33,747 bases of DNA from Bacillota bacterium (GCA_023443925.1 JAEZSL010000218.1:1-33747), one strand, 5' to 3'. Shown: positions 7,737 through 16,186, counted from the stretch's first letter. Notes: generated by a model from the letters alone, not told the origin. Translations and numbers: made by a program.

Positions 7737-8648
7737 ATGGTTAAAGAAGAATCGGCATATATGGTTCAAAAAGTGCAGGATTATATTGAACAGAATATCA
7801 CAAAACCTATTACCATGAAGCAGCTTTCCCGGGAAGCGGGTTATTCTCCCTGGTATCTGGCCAGAACCTTTAAGGAGGTAACCGGTAAGGGGTTATTTGA
7901 ATATATCCGTTTAAGGAGGCTTACCCAGGCTGCGCTTATTCTTAGAGACGGGAACAAAAAAGTGATAGATGTTGCACTGGATTTTGTTTTTGACAGTCAG
8001 GAGGGTTTTACCAGAGCTTTTTCCAGGGAGTTTGGAATCGCACCTGGCAGATATAAATCCAAAACGCCTCCTATAAAACTGTTCTTGCCGAAAAAAGCAT
8101 ATGATACCTACCGTGCCCTTCATAAAACCAAAAACCGAAAGGAAAGGATGGAGAATATGACTAAGTCGATATTTGTACAGATAATTGAACGACCGGAGAG
8201 AAAATGCCTTTTAAAAAGAGGAAAGAAAGCAGAAGATTATTTTGAGTACTGCGAAGAAGTTGGATGTGAGATCTGGGATGTGTTAACCAGTGTGAAGGAA
8301 GCACTTTATGAACCGGTGGGTCTTTGGCTGCCCAAACATTTAATTACAAAAAATACATCCATGTATGTACAGGGTGTGGAACTGCCATTGGATTATGACA
8401 AAGAGATTCCGGATGGTTATGAAATTATAGTTTTACCGCCCTGTACCATGATGATTTTCCAGGGTGAGCCATATCAGGATGAAGACTTTGAATATGAAGT
8501 CACTGAAGTTATGAAACATGCCGATAAGTTTAACCCGGAGATCTACGGATATCAATGGGCACCGGAGCAGGCTCCCCGTTTTCAGCTGATGCCTATGGGG
8601 TACCGAGGCTATATTGAAGCCAGACCGGTAGAAAAATGTAATGTGTAA
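7737..8648 (+). CDS. AraC-family regulator with C-terminal GyrI-like effector-binding domain
   Basis: A 303-residue cytoplasmic transcription regulator in the Rob-like layout: DNA-binding domain first, ligand domain second. Residues about 9-112 carry two helix-turn-helix units (ITMKQLSREAGYSPWYLART and VIDVALDFVFDSQEGFTRAF), ending with the family signature FSREFGIAPGRYK. Residues about 140-300 match GyrI-like small-molecule-binding domains (IIERPERKCLLKRG at the start, PPCTMMIFQGEPY in the middle). Such proteins commonly sense hydrophobic or cationic drugs and switch on efflux or detoxification genes, but the ligand here is unknown. GGAGG lies 9-10 bases before the ATG. It stands alone between the protease operon and convergent melA, so its targets may be elsewhere or itself. 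Confidence 0.88.
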   Translation: MVKEESAYMVQKVQDYIEQNITKPITMKQLSREAGYSPWYLARTFKEVTGKGLFEYIRLRRLTQAALILRDGNKKVIDVALDFVFDSQEGFTRAFSREFGIAPGRYKSKTPPIKLFLPKKAYDTYRALHKTKNRKERMENMTKSIFVQIIERPERKCLLKRGKKAEDYFEYCEEVGCEIWDVLTSVKEALYEPVGLWLPKHLITKNTSMYVQGVELPLDYDKEIPDGYEIIVLPPCTMMIFQGEPYQDEDFEYEVTEVMKHADKFNPEIYGYQWAPEQAPRFQLMPMGYRGYIEARPVEKCNV

Positions 8649-8751
8649 ATCGGCTCAGAACTGAAGCAGCAGAGATGGGTTACTATATCATTATTGGGTT
8701 ATGTAATTAGATAGGCTAAATAATAAATACTAGTCGTGTACTTGCCTGTAG

Positions 8752-8810
8752 AGCAGCTGCAAATTGATGATTATTTACTGTTATTAATTTTCAGCTGCTA
8801 ATTTTATTTA
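8752..8810 (+). terminator. Hairpin with U-rich tail after the AraC/GyrI gene
   Basis: AGCAGCTG (8752-8759) plus AAATT pair with AATTT plus CAGCTGCT (8792-8799), with one mismatch, around a 20-base AT loop. AATTTTATTTAT follows. It is a plausible first terminator for the plus-strand gene, about 100 bases past the stop. The stretch from 8649 to 8751 holds nothing else I can identify. Confidence 0.5.
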
Positions 8811-8860
8811 TAAGAAATAATATAAAATAATAGCTAAGATAATTAGCCAGCAGCAAAACA

Positions 8861-8920
8861 AAATCCATGAAATGCTGTCAGGGCCGGGAATTTCAGCCTT
8901 TATAGCATTTCATGGATTTT
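8861..8920. terminator. Bidirectional terminator between convergent genes
   Basis: A perfect 16-bp stem joins AAATCCATGAAATGCT (8861-8876) with AGCATTTCATGGATTT (8904-8919). The stem's own A/T ends give U-rich tails on both strands (minus strand reads TTTTGTTTTG). It separates the plus-strand AraC/GyrI gene from minus-strand melA. Confidence 0.85.
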
Positions 8921-8975
8921 AAATAAACTTTAGGTTTAAATCAATCAATCTCTGACTTAAAACCATTACTTAATA

Positions 8976-10298
8976 TTACTGAAATTCCTTCATATAACTA
9001 CCATGTGCGGCAATCAGTTCATCGCACATATTTCTGATATCTTCAATATTGAGTTCAGCTGCCGTATGAGGATCCAGCATTGCTGCCTGATAAATGTGTT
9101 CGCGGTTTCTTGTAACCCAGGCTTCGATGGTCAAAAGCTGAGCATTGATATTTGTCATATTCATTGCTGCTAATTGTACCGGAAGTCTTCCGACATGACA
9201 AGGATTAATACCTCTTGCATCCACCAGACAGGGAACTTCCACACAGGCATCTGCCGGAAGATTGTCAATCAGTCCGGTATTCAGAACATTACCGCCGATT
9301 TTATATGGAGTATTTGTAACAACTGCTTCCATAATATATGAGGCATATTCATGGGATCTTTCATGCGTCATATCTCCATTATTAAGGATACGTGTTTTTT
9401 CTTCCTCCCAGTCAGCGATCTGACGGATACATCTTCTGGGATATTCATCTAGAGGGATGTTAAACTGCTCAATCATTTCCGGATATTTGGATTTAATAAA
9501 AAATGCATTATATTCGGCATTGTGTTCACTGGATTCCGTACAATAATAACCCAGATTACGTATGTATTCATAACGAACCATATCATTATGTTTCTGTTCT
9601 GCATTCTTTTGAGCTGCACGTTTCTTAATTTCCGGGTATAAGTCATTGCCTTCTTTATCCTTGATCTCCAGCAGCCAGCCCATATGGTTGATTCCTGCAA
9701 TCAGTTCCCTGCGTCCCTCTAACTTGTCTTCCATATCAAGACCCTTTAATAATCCTTCAGAGCATACCTGAACACTGTGGCAGAGACCGATTGTCTGGAT
9801 TTTGGTATAACGCTGCATATAGCCGGTCAAGATTGACATTGGATTGGTATAATTTAAAAAGAGTGTATCCGGGCAAACCTCTTCCATATCTTTTGCAAAC
9901 TCTTCCAGAACCGGTAGAGTACGAAGTCCTCTCATGATACCGCCAATACCCAAGGTATCTGCAATGGTCTGTTTTAAGCCAAATTTTTTGGGAATCTCAA
10001 AATCGGTTATCGTACAAGGATCGTAACCGCCCACCTGGATAGCATTAACAACAAAGGTAGCGTTCCTTAATGCATCCTTACGGTTTTCCACTCCCAGATA
10101 AGTCTTTATTACTGCGCGGCTGTTATTTACGTTTTTGTTGATTGCTTCCAGAATTATTTTAGAATCCTCTAGTCTTTGTTTATCAATGTCATACAGTGCA
10201 ATCTCACTTTCACAAAGTGCGGGTGAGCACATGCAATCGCCCAGAACATTTCTTGCAAATATGGTACTGCCGGCACCTAAAAATGCTATTTTAATCAT
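8976..10298 (-). CDS. melA: Alpha-galactosidase, glycoside hydrolase family 4
   Basis: A cytoplasmic GH4 alpha-galactosidase (440 residues, the family's usual size) that hydrolyses melibiose and raffinose-type sugars by an NAD+- and Mn2+-dependent oxidation-elimination mechanism. The N-terminal Rossmann loop IAFLGAGSTIFARN (residues 4-17) binds NAD+, and IALYDID (about 33-39) ends the second strand. NYTNPM (149-154) and GLCHSVQ (C173, H174) with INHMGW (H205) are the family's metal and substrate motifs. The D-I-D pattern and length fit MelA better than 6-phospho-glycosidases, but GH4 specificity is hard to settle by eye. The start is backed by GGAGG about 8 bases upstream. An AraC regulator is divergently transcribed 220 bases away, the classical arrangement for a sugar-induced gene. 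No transporter gene is adjacent. Confidence 0.9.
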   Translation of the reverse strand: MIKIAFLGAGSTIFARNVLGDCMCSPALCESEIALYDIDKQRLEDSKIILEAINKNVNNSRAVIKTYLGVENRKDALRNATFVVNAIQVGGYDPCTITDFEIPKKFGLKQTIADTLGIGGIMRGLRTLPVLEEFAKDMEEVCPDTLFLNYTNPMSILTGYMQRYTKIQTIGLCHSVQVCSEGLLKGLDMEDKLEGRRELIAGINHMGWLLEIKDKEGNDLYPEIKKRAAQKNAEQKHNDMVRYEYIRNLGYYCTESSEHNAEYNAFFIKSKYPEMIEQFNIPLDEYPRRCIRQIADWEEEKTRILNNGDMTHERSHEYASYIMEAVVTNTPYKIGGNVLNTGLIDNLPADACVEVPCLVDARGINPCHVGRLPVQLAAMNMTNINAQLLTIEAWVTRNREHIYQAAMLDPHTAAELNIEDIRNMCDELIAAHGSYMKEFQ

Positions 10299-10336
10299 AT
10301 AGTTCCTCCAATTCTGCTTGTCATAATGATAAAGCC

Positions 10337-10365
10337 ATTATATAATTAAGTGGCAGGTATGTCTT
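10337..10365 (-). promoter_or_regulatory. Candidate melA promoter
   Basis: Read on the minus strand: AAGACA (10365-10360), a 17-base spacer and TATAAT (10342-10337), about 40 bases upstream of the melA start. The -35 box matches the consensus at four of six bases, as expected of an activator-dependent promoter. The rest of the divergent region up to 10518 is AT-rich with no clear repeat pair for AraC binding. Confidence 0.5.
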
Positions 10366-10518
10366 TTATATTTGTTTCTTTTTATTTATTATTTTGTTGA
10401 ATTTTATTATATCTAATTTGAGTAATGAAGGAAGTTTTAAAGCTTTTTTTCGAACAACAGGAGGAAGTAAAAGCGCACTTATTCTGTAACTTAAAAAGTA
10501 AGTTAAAGGAGGAACGAG

Positions 10519-11364
10519 ATGAAACCTGTTTTGAAAAGACCGGTTAATGTAAATTATTGCGGCAGAGAAAAATGTAAATCCGGTCATTTTTTCGGACCGG
10601 CTATCCGTCCCCATTATTTAATCCATTTTATTTTAAATGGCAAAGGAAGCTATCTGGTAGGTAAAAAAACATACCAGGTGAAAAAGGGAGAGGCCTTTTT
10701 GATTTTACCCAATGAAATTACATATTATGAAGCGGATAAAGAGGATCCCTGGGAATATGCCTGGGTTGCCTTCGACGGAGAAGAAGCGGACGATTTATTG
10801 CATTCAGCCGGATTTTCGGAAAACAATCTTGTCTGTTCCATTCACAATCTGGAAGCCTGCGGTTTATATCTGGAAAAAATGGAGGAAAGATTCCAGAATT
10901 CCGGTTATCATGAATACGAACTCATCGGATTATTTTATCTGCTGTATGCAACAATTGTAAAATCCGAAACCGACACAAGAAAAGCACCGGAAATGATTTA
11001 TCTGGATAAGGCATTGGCTTATATAAGACAGAATTACAGCTATGATATAAATGTAACGGATATTGCCAGGTATATTGGTATAGACCGGACTTATCTCTTT
11101 AAAATTTTTAAGAAATATAAAAATACGCCGGTTAAAAGCTATTTATTGGAATACCGTATATTAAAAGCAAAAGACATGATTCACAATACCGGATATAATA
11201 TGACTGAGATAGCATTATCCTGCGGCTTTAACGATCTGCCTTCCTTTTGCAGAGTCTTCCGGCAAATGGAGGGTACGACACCAACCGGATACCGAAATCA
11301 AGTATTGGAAAAAGGATATCAACCATTGAAAGCCTTTGGAATTTCCAGTGATAAGGGACAATAA
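10519..11364 (+). CDS. AraC-family regulator of melA (MsmR/RafR type)
   Basis: A 281-residue regulator with the sugar-sensing AraC layout. An N-terminal cupin domain (about residues 15-145; PHYLIHFILNGKGSYLVGKK and KKGEAFLILPNEI) is followed by two HTH motifs (about 175-270; INVTDIARYIGIDRTYLFKI and MTEIALSCGFNDLPSFCRVF) and the family end signature FRQMEGTTPTGYRN. AGGAGG lies just upstream of the ATG. Its divergent position next to the alpha-galactosidase gene, and the similarity of this type to MsmR/RafR regulators, suggest it activates melA in response to an alpha-galactoside. That role is inference from position. Confidence 0.87.
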   Translation: MKPVLKRPVNVNYCGREKCKSGHFFGPAIRPHYLIHFILNGKGSYLVGKKTYQVKKGEAFLILPNEITYYEADKEDPWEYAWVAFDGEEADDLLHSAGFSENNLVCSIHNLEACGLYLEKMEERFQNSGYHEYELIGLFYLLYATIVKSETDTRKAPEMIYLDKALAYIRQNYSYDINVTDIARYIGIDRTYLFKIFKKYKNTPVKSYLLEYRILKAKDMIHNTGYNMTEIALSCGFNDLPSFCRVFRQMEGTTPTGYRNQVLEKGYQPLKAFGISSDKGQ

Positions 11365-11418
11365 AAGGCGGCATTTTCAAATGATAAGGTTCAGAAGAAG
11401 ACTGGTAATTTCAAACAC

Positions 11419-11474
11419 CGGCAATTTTAAAATACGGCAATTTTAAATACGGCAATTTTAAAATACGGCAATTT
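11419..11474 (+). repeat. Four direct repeats (iterons) of CGGCAATTT
   Basis: CGGCAATTT starts at 11419, 11435, 11450 and 11466, a regular 15-16 base period. The intervening bases are also largely shared (TTAAAATA). A weaker copy, CGGCATTTT, lies at about 11371. The array ends 11 bases before the -35 box of the aldo/keto reductase promoter, so it could be an upstream activator site; slippage of AT-rich DNA is the alternative. Confidence 0.75.
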
Positions 11475-11484
11475 CAAAAATAAC

Positions 11485-11515
11485 TTGACCTGGAGTTAAC
11501 TAAAAGTGCTAAACT
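11485..11515 (+). promoter_or_regulatory. MerR-type promoter (19-bp spacer) for the aldo/keto reductase
   Basis: TTGACC (11485-11490), a 19-base spacer and TAAACT (11510-11515). The spacer holds the degenerate dyad CTGGAGTTAACTAAAAG, close to the CTTGGAGTTAACTCCAAG operator of MerR/AdhR/NmlR-type regulators. The overlong spacer with a central dyad is the hallmark of promoters that a MerR protein must untwist to activate. Confidence 0.75.
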
Positions 11516-11583
11516 ATCAGTACAAGAATATGATAGAAAGATTGGAAGGCGGCAGTCACACCTTCCGCTATGGAGGATTCATT

Positions 11584-12612
11584 ATGACACAGATAACCTT
11601 GGGAAGTACCGGAATACGTTCAGACCGTAACGCATTTGGTGCGCTTCCAATTCAAAGAGTGGATATGGAAACCGCAGTTAGAATTTTGAGAAAGGCTTAC
11701 GAAGGAGGTATAACCTTTTATGATACCTCCCGTGTATACTCCGACAGTGAAGAAAAATTAGGCCGGGCATTTGAAGGAATGCGGGAAAAAATAATCATTG
11801 CCACTAAAACGCATGCCAATACCCCGGAAGCTTTCCGCAAAGACCTGGAGACATCCCTAAGTACTTTGAGAACCGATTATATCGATATCTATCAGTTTCA
11901 CTGGCCCAGTGTCTGTTATAAACCGGGAGATGGTTCCGGTATGTATGAATGTATGCTGGAGGCGAAAGAGCAGGGGAAGATCCGGCACATTGGTTTGACG
12001 AATCATAAGCTGGGTATAGCACATGAATGTATCGATTCCGGGCTGTATGAAACCCTTCAGTACCCTTTTAGTTATTTATCTTCGGATAAGGAGATTGAAC
12101 TGGTTGAAAAATGTTCAAAAGCCAATATGGGCTTTATAGCCATGAAGGCATTATCCGGCGGCTTGATAACAGACTCCGCCGCTGCATATGCTTACATGTC
12201 ACAATATAATAACGTACTTCCAATCTGGGGAATACAGAGGGAATCAGAACTGGAAGAATTCTTAAGCTATAGGGAAAATCCCCCCTTACTGACAGAGGAA
12301 AGAAAAGCTTTTATTAAGGCCGAGAAAAAAGAACTGGTCGGCGCCTTTTGCCGGGGCTGTGCATATTGTATGCCATGTCCGGCAGAAATTGAAATTAATA
12401 CCTGTGCCAGAATGTCCCTCTTAATCAGGCGATCTCCTTCCCAAAACCAATTGACCACCAAAAGCCAGTCCATGATGAAAAAAATTGAAGACTGCCTGGA
12501 ATGCGGTCACTGTAAATCCAACTGTCCGTACGGACTGAATACACCGGAACTGCTTAAGAAGAATTATGAAGATTATAAGAAAATCTTATCCGGAGAAGTT
12601 AAGATAAGTTGA
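11584..12612 (+). CDS. Aldo/keto reductase with C-terminal [4Fe-4S] ferredoxin-like domain
   Basis: A 342-residue NAD(P)H-dependent aldehyde/ketone reductase with an iron-sulfur tail, a type common in anaerobes. The barrel starts TLGSTGIRSDRNAFGALPIQ. Catalytic-type residues are in ITFYDTSRVYSDSEEKLG (Asp and Tyr), a Lys in IIIATKTH and a His in IYQFHWPS. The C-terminus has two Cys groups, CRGCAYCMPCP and CLECGHCKSNCPYGL, each of C-x2-C-x2-C-x3-C type. The frame is open further upstream from a GTG at 11506, but that codon lies between the -35 and -10 boxes. ATG 11584 with GGAGG (11572-11576) seven bases before it is the better start. Control by a MerR regulator is suggested by the promoter. 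It may be cotranscribed with the two genes downstream. Confidence 0.88.
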   Translation: MTQITLGSTGIRSDRNAFGALPIQRVDMETAVRILRKAYEGGITFYDTSRVYSDSEEKLGRAFEGMREKIIIATKTHANTPEAFRKDLETSLSTLRTDYIDIYQFHWPSVCYKPGDGSGMYECMLEAKEQGKIRHIGLTNHKLGIAHECIDSGLYETLQYPFSYLSSDKEIELVEKCSKANMGFIAMKALSGGLITDSAAAYAYMSQYNNVLPIWGIQRESELEEFLSYRENPPLLTEERKAFIKAEKKELVGAFCRGCAYCMPCPAEIEINTCARMSLLIRRSPSQNQLTTKSQSMMKKIEDCLECGHCKSNCPYGLNTPELLKKNYEDYKKILSGEVKIS

Positions 12613-12715
12613 AAGATTTTTTTAATGAATTTCACACCGATTCTTCGTATTCATAGCAGTATGAAGTACCGTTTGGGACATATATCAGGAATCTAATAAA
12701 AAATAGGAGAATCGA

Positions 12716-13267
12716 ATGGCAGCACAAAATATACCGGATTATAATTCCCTGGAAAATAACATAATTGACGTAATTAAAGAAGAACAAATCAAATTAGGAT
12801 ATCAGCAGGAGACCATCCGTTTATACTATCCCATGGAATCGATAAATAATCTTTTAAAAGTAAGTCAAACCATTAACGAACTGGAAAACAGCCTTAACAA
12901 TTTCTGCTCATACGTTAAGGAACGCTTAGGAGAAGTACATTATTCCTGTGATAACAGCCGTTTCTGTATCATAATCCCTCCGGAGGGTGTTGCTTATGTG
13001 AAGGATAAAGTAAAAGACCGGCATTTTTTAAGAGAATTCATAGATAAAATCAGTCAACCGGAATGCAGTATTGAATCTGTTCTATCCGTATTTACAAAAT
13101 ACTCGGACAGAGTAATCTTTAAAGAGATAGCGAACGGAGAATTTGATTATTTGATTTATTTTGAGAATGGTATTCCGGATGCCTATCGTTATTGTATAAA
13201 ATTCGAGGACTGTCATACGGTATATCACCGTTTTACGAAGCCGGATTATGATAGTTTTGGATTTTAG
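12716..13267 (+). CDS. Conserved protein of unknown function (possibly DUF3877)
   Basis: A 183-residue soluble protein with no membrane segment and no catalytic motif I can name. The segment around residues 20-60 (KEEQIKLGYQQETIRLYYPM) recalls a Firmicutes family of unknown function, DUF3877, but I hold this match only loosely. It contains six Cys, dispersed rather than in a metal-binding pattern. AGGAG lies upstream at normal spacing. It follows the aldo/keto reductase gene by 103 bases without a visible terminator and precedes the nitroreductase gene by 23 bases, so the three are probably one transcript with a redox or detoxification theme. Confidence 0.75.
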   Translation: MAAQNIPDYNSLENNIIDVIKEEQIKLGYQQETIRLYYPMESINNLLKVSQTINELENSLNNFCSYVKERLGEVHYSCDNSRFCIIIPPEGVAYVKDKVKDRHFLREFIDKISQPECSIESVLSVFTKYSDRVIFKEIANGEFDYLIYFENGIPDAYRYCIKFEDCHTVYHRFTKPDYDSFGF

Positions 13268-13290
13268 TATAGCAGAAAAGGAGTTAGTTC

Positions 13291-14091
13291 ATGAATGAAG
13301 TGATTAACCAATTAAAAAGCAGAAAATCAATCCGGGTATTTGAAGACAGATTCATAGAAACGGATGAAAAGAACGAAATCCTCCAGGCAGCGCTGGAGGC
13401 CCCTACCGCCGGCGCAATGATGTTATACTCCATTATAGACATTACGTCGCCTGAGCTGAAAGAGAAATTAGCCGTACTGTGCGACAACCAGCCTTTTATC
13501 GCCAAAGCTCCTATGGTTTTAATCTTTCTTGCAGATTACCAACGCTGTTATGATACCTTTGTCTATACGGACTGTAATCCCAGAACCCCGGAAACCGGAG
13601 ATTTGCTCCTGGCATATTCCGATGCACTGATTGCAGCGCAAAATACGGTGGTGGCTGCCGAATCCTTAAATATCGGTTCCTGTTATATCGGTGATATCAT
13701 TGAAAACTGTGAAAAAGTCCAGGACCTATTAAAGCTTCCAGAATACGTTATGCCGGCTGCCATGCTTGTATATGGATATCCGACGCAGCAGCAAAAGCAG
13801 AGAACGAAACCGGCCCGATTTAATAAGGAGTATATCGTCTTTGAAAATTCATATCAAAAATTAAGTCCGGAAGAACATAAAAGGATGTATGAGCAGCGAG
13901 AACAAAAAGCAGGTCATAACAATAGTAATGATTATAGTAATGGCAATGGTAACGACAATGGTCATGTTACTAGTCATTCCAAGTACAAATATCCGGATAA
14001 TATACAGGCTTTTTGTAAGAGAAAATATATGTCCGACTTCTGTAAAGAAATGAGCAGGTCTGCAAACGAGTATTTAAAAAACTTTAAATAG
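13291..14091 (+). CDS. Nitroreductase-family flavoprotein
   Basis: A probable FMN-dependent NAD(P)H oxidoreductase of the nitroreductase superfamily (266 residues). The N-terminal signature LKSRKSIRVFEDR (phosphate-binding Arg/Ser of FMN), the helix ILQAALEAPTAGAMML, the segment AKAPMVLIFLADYQR and the later block AESLNIGSCYIGDI with VYGYPTQ are all in family order. The C-terminus (about residues 205-230) is a low-complexity Asn/Gly/Asp/Ser stretch followed by a basic tail with one Cys pair, not usual for the family. AAGGAG precedes the ATG. The short gap to the gene upstream suggests an operon. Behind the stop lie AT-rich imperfect repeats of AAATAGAAATTCA (14108-14170). Confidence 0.86.
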   Translation: MNEVINQLKSRKSIRVFEDRFIETDEKNEILQAALEAPTAGAMMLYSIIDITSPELKEKLAVLCDNQPFIAKAPMVLIFLADYQRCYDTFVYTDCNPRTPETGDLLLAYSDALIAAQNTVVAAESLNIGSCYIGDIIENCEKVQDLLKLPEYVMPAAMLVYGYPTQQQKQRTKPARFNKEYIVFENSYQKLSPEEHKRMYEQREQKAGHNNSNDYSNGNGNDNGHVTSHSKYKYPDNIQAFCKRKYMSDFCKEMSRSANEYLKNFK

Positions 14092-14206
14092 AAGAGCAAT
14101 AAAAACATAAAATAGTAATTCACAAATTTAAAATAGAAATTCATAAAATTTAAATAGAAATTCAAAAAGAAAAAATCTAATTAGAACTTTAAACAGTAGT
14201 ACTAAC

Positions 14207-15076
14207 TTAAGCATTATTCCTATACTGTAAATATCCTATAAATCGCTTTACTGCAAGGGAAGCTGTCTGTGAGTTTTTTAATACCAGCCCTATTTTTCTG
14301 TAAGCCGGTATTTCCAGTTCTTTTTTAATAATGTGGTAGGGACTGCGTTTGAGAATTAGTTCAGGCAGGATACTAATGCCTAACCCGCATTCCACCATTG
14401 ACATGATGGCATAATCATCCCAGGTAGTAAAATGAATATTCGGAGAAAGGTGATGCGTTGTAAAGATTTCAGAGATTTCTGATTTCCCGCCTTTCTCCAG
14501 CAGCATAAAAGGTTCGCCTAATAAGCCGTTCAAAGGAAAAGTTTCTAAAGCTGCCAGAGGATGATCTTCAGGCAGTATTACCATCAGCCTATCCTGTTCC
14601 AGAAAAATACTCTCCAGTTCCGGTTTGGCAGGAAGTATAAGGAAGCCACAGTCTACACGCCCTTCTGTAATCCAGTTCTCAATTTCCGTATAATCTCCCA
14701 ACAATAGTTCAAACTCAATATTTGGATAATCCATTTGGAATAGCTTTATGATATTAGGCAGCCAGTGCGTCGCAACGCTGGAAAAAGTTCCGATTCGGAT
14801 CAGTCCGGTTCTTAAACCATGTAATTCTTCGATTTCAGCTAATAATATCCTTTGGGTGTTACATACGTTCTGGATATGGGGCAGTAACTTCATCCCGTCG
14901 GAGGTAATCCGTATCCCTGAACTTTTCCGGTCCAGCAAGACCAGTCCCCATTCCGCTTCCAGATCGTTGATCATGTGGCTGATGCCCGACTGAGTATAAC
15001 CCAGCACCTGGGCTGCTTTCGTAAGGCTGCCATATTCAACAGTTTTTATAAAAGCCATATATTTCTGAATATTCAT
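14207..15076 (-). CDS. LysR-family transcriptional regulator
   Basis: A 289-residue LysR-type regulator. The N-terminal winged HTH (residues about 3-62) contains TVEYGSLTKAAQVLGYTQSG and HMINDLEAEWGLVLLDRKSSG. The rest is the periplasmic-binding-protein-like effector domain, with typical blocks GLIRIGTFSSVATHWLP, VDCGFLILP and VECGLGISILPE. It is transcribed away from the EamA transporter gene, with a LysR box in the 166-base gap, so the likely job is to repress itself and control the transporter. The effector is unknown. No clear ribosome binding site is seen close to the ATG. Confidence 0.9.
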   Translation of the reverse strand: MNIQKYMAFIKTVEYGSLTKAAQVLGYTQSGISHMINDLEAEWGLVLLDRKSSGIRITSDGMKLLPHIQNVCNTQRILLAEIEELHGLRTGLIRIGTFSSVATHWLPNIIKLFQMDYPNIEFELLLGDYTEIENWITEGRVDCGFLILPAKPELESIFLEQDRLMVILPEDHPLAALETFPLNGLLGEPFMLLEKGGKSEISEIFTTHHLSPNIHFTTWDDYAIMSMVECGLGISILPELILKRSPYHIIKKELEIPAYRKIGLVLKNSQTASLAVKRFIGYLQYRNNA

Positions 15077-15137
15077 ATGTATACTCCATTACATTTTCTC
15101 ATGATGATAATGATAAAGATTCGTTTTTCTAATAGTC

Positions 15138-15158
15138 AAGATTATATTATAATATCTT
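15138..15158. promoter_or_regulatory. LysR box between lysR and the transporter gene
   Basis: AAGAT (15138-15142), exactly 11 bases, then ATCTT (15154-15158): a T-N11-A dyad of the LysR type, located in the divergent gap. TATAAT-like boxes on both strands overlap it, so binding could affect both promoters. Confidence 0.65.
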
Positions 15159-15242
15159 CTGGCTAATTACAATAATTTTCAAGCAGGCCGGATTAATTTT
15201 TTTATTTTATTCTACATTATAATATAGCAGGAGAGCACATGA

Positions 15243-16175
15243 ATGAAAGCAAAACTTAAAATAATTACTGCAATGTTAACTTGGGGGAGTATGGGGGTAA
15301 TCGTAAAACAGATTGATTTACCTTCCGGAATAATAGCTTTCATTCGAGCGATCATCGGCTTGACTTTTTTACTTCTGATAAGTTTACTGTTAAAAAAGAC
15401 TTTTCCGGTTAAAGAAATCAATAAAAATAAGTGGATATTATTAGCATCCGGCTCTGCACTTGGGGCTAACTGGATCTTTATATTTGAAGCATATAAACAT
15501 ACTACAGTTGCTATTGCAACCCTTAGTTATTATATAGCTCCCATTCTTATCGTTATTCTCTCAACCATTCTTCTGAGAGAAAAAATGACCTTATTAAAAG
15601 CTGCCTTAATGATGGTTTCTCTGTTTGGCCTGGCTCTGGTATCCGGTGCACTCGATACGCATATGGCAGCAGGAAACAGCCTTGGTATATTATTTGGATT
15701 TACCGCAGCAACCGCTTATGCGGGTTTTACCATTATGAATAAAAATATTACAGGCTTAAGCAGCATGGACTCCACCATGATACAATTTGGTGTATCCTGC
15801 CTGGTTTTATTACCATACATATTGATTAATGAAACTTCAGCAAGTATTCATATCAATTGGAATACGGTAATTTTACTGGCTGTTTTAGGTATTTTCCATA
15901 CCGGAATCGCCTTCTGGCTATTTTTTTCAGCAATCCGGGAATTAAAAGCACAGACCATTGCAGTATTCAGTTATCTGGATCCTGTTACCGCAGTTTTATT
16001 ATCTGCCTTCTTTTTGAAGGAAGAGTTAGGAGTATATCAGATCCTTGGAGCCTTTATTATCCTGGGTTCTGCTTTTATCAGCGGGTATATTGGGGATGTT
16101 CAGCTGGTGAATAAGAGAAAGAGAAATTTTTTAAAAGGCTTGGATTTAAGAAAAACAGGCAATGTACGGGTTTAA
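15243..16175 (+). CDS. EamA/DMT-family transporter (drug/metabolite exporter)
   Basis: An inner-membrane protein of 310 residues with ten predicted membrane segments in two EamA halves (about 5-140 and 150-285), typical of RhaT/YdcZ-like exporters. The first half has LTWGSMGVIVKQI and the YYIAPILIVILSTILLREKM motif. The second repeats it as SYLDPVTAVLLSAFFLKEEL, the usual signature at the end of each EamA domain. The substrate is not predictable. The start at 15243 is preceded by CAGGAGAG. An ATG four bases upstream (15239) opens only a six-codon frame overlapping this start. The divergent LysR gene and LysR box suggest induction by the exported compound. Confidence 0.9.
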   Translation: MKAKLKIITAMLTWGSMGVIVKQIDLPSGIIAFIRAIIGLTFLLLISLLLKKTFPVKEINKNKWILLASGSALGANWIFIFEAYKHTTVAIATLSYYIAPILIVILSTILLREKMTLLKAALMMVSLFGLALVSGALDTHMAAGNSLGILFGFTAATAYAGFTIMNKNITGLSSMDSTMIQFGVSCLVLLPYILINETSASIHINWNTVILLAVLGIFHTGIAFWLFFSAIRELKAQTIAVFSYLDPVTAVLLSAFFLKEELGVYQILGAFIILGSAFISGYIGDVQLVNKRKRNFLKGLDLRKTGNVRV

Positions 16176-16186
16176 ATACATTGCCT
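16150..16186 (-). terminator. Terminator for the minus-strand MerR gene
   Basis: AGGCAATGTA (16157-16166) pairs perfectly with TACATTGCCT (16177-16186). On the minus strand the stem is followed by TGTTTTTCTT. The transporter's stop codon lies in the loop. On the plus strand there is no T run, so it acts mainly on transcription coming from the regulator gene. Confidence 0.65.

Noticed and set aside
10366..10614. Minus-strand frame overlapping the melA-AraC gap
   Set aside because: It runs antisense into the AraC gene and would cover the melA promoter; composition is not protein-like.
11419..11474. CRISPR array
   Set aside because: The repeat unit is only 9 bases with 6-7 base gaps, far too short; better read as iterons.
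11506..11583. N-terminal extension of the aldo/keto reductase from GTG
   Set aside because: The GTG is inside the promoter, between -35 and -10; ATG 11584 has a proper GGAGG.
15218..15223. TATAAT as the EamA promoter -10 box
   Set aside because: It lies so close to the ribosome binding site that the transcript would start at or inside it, and no -35 box fits.
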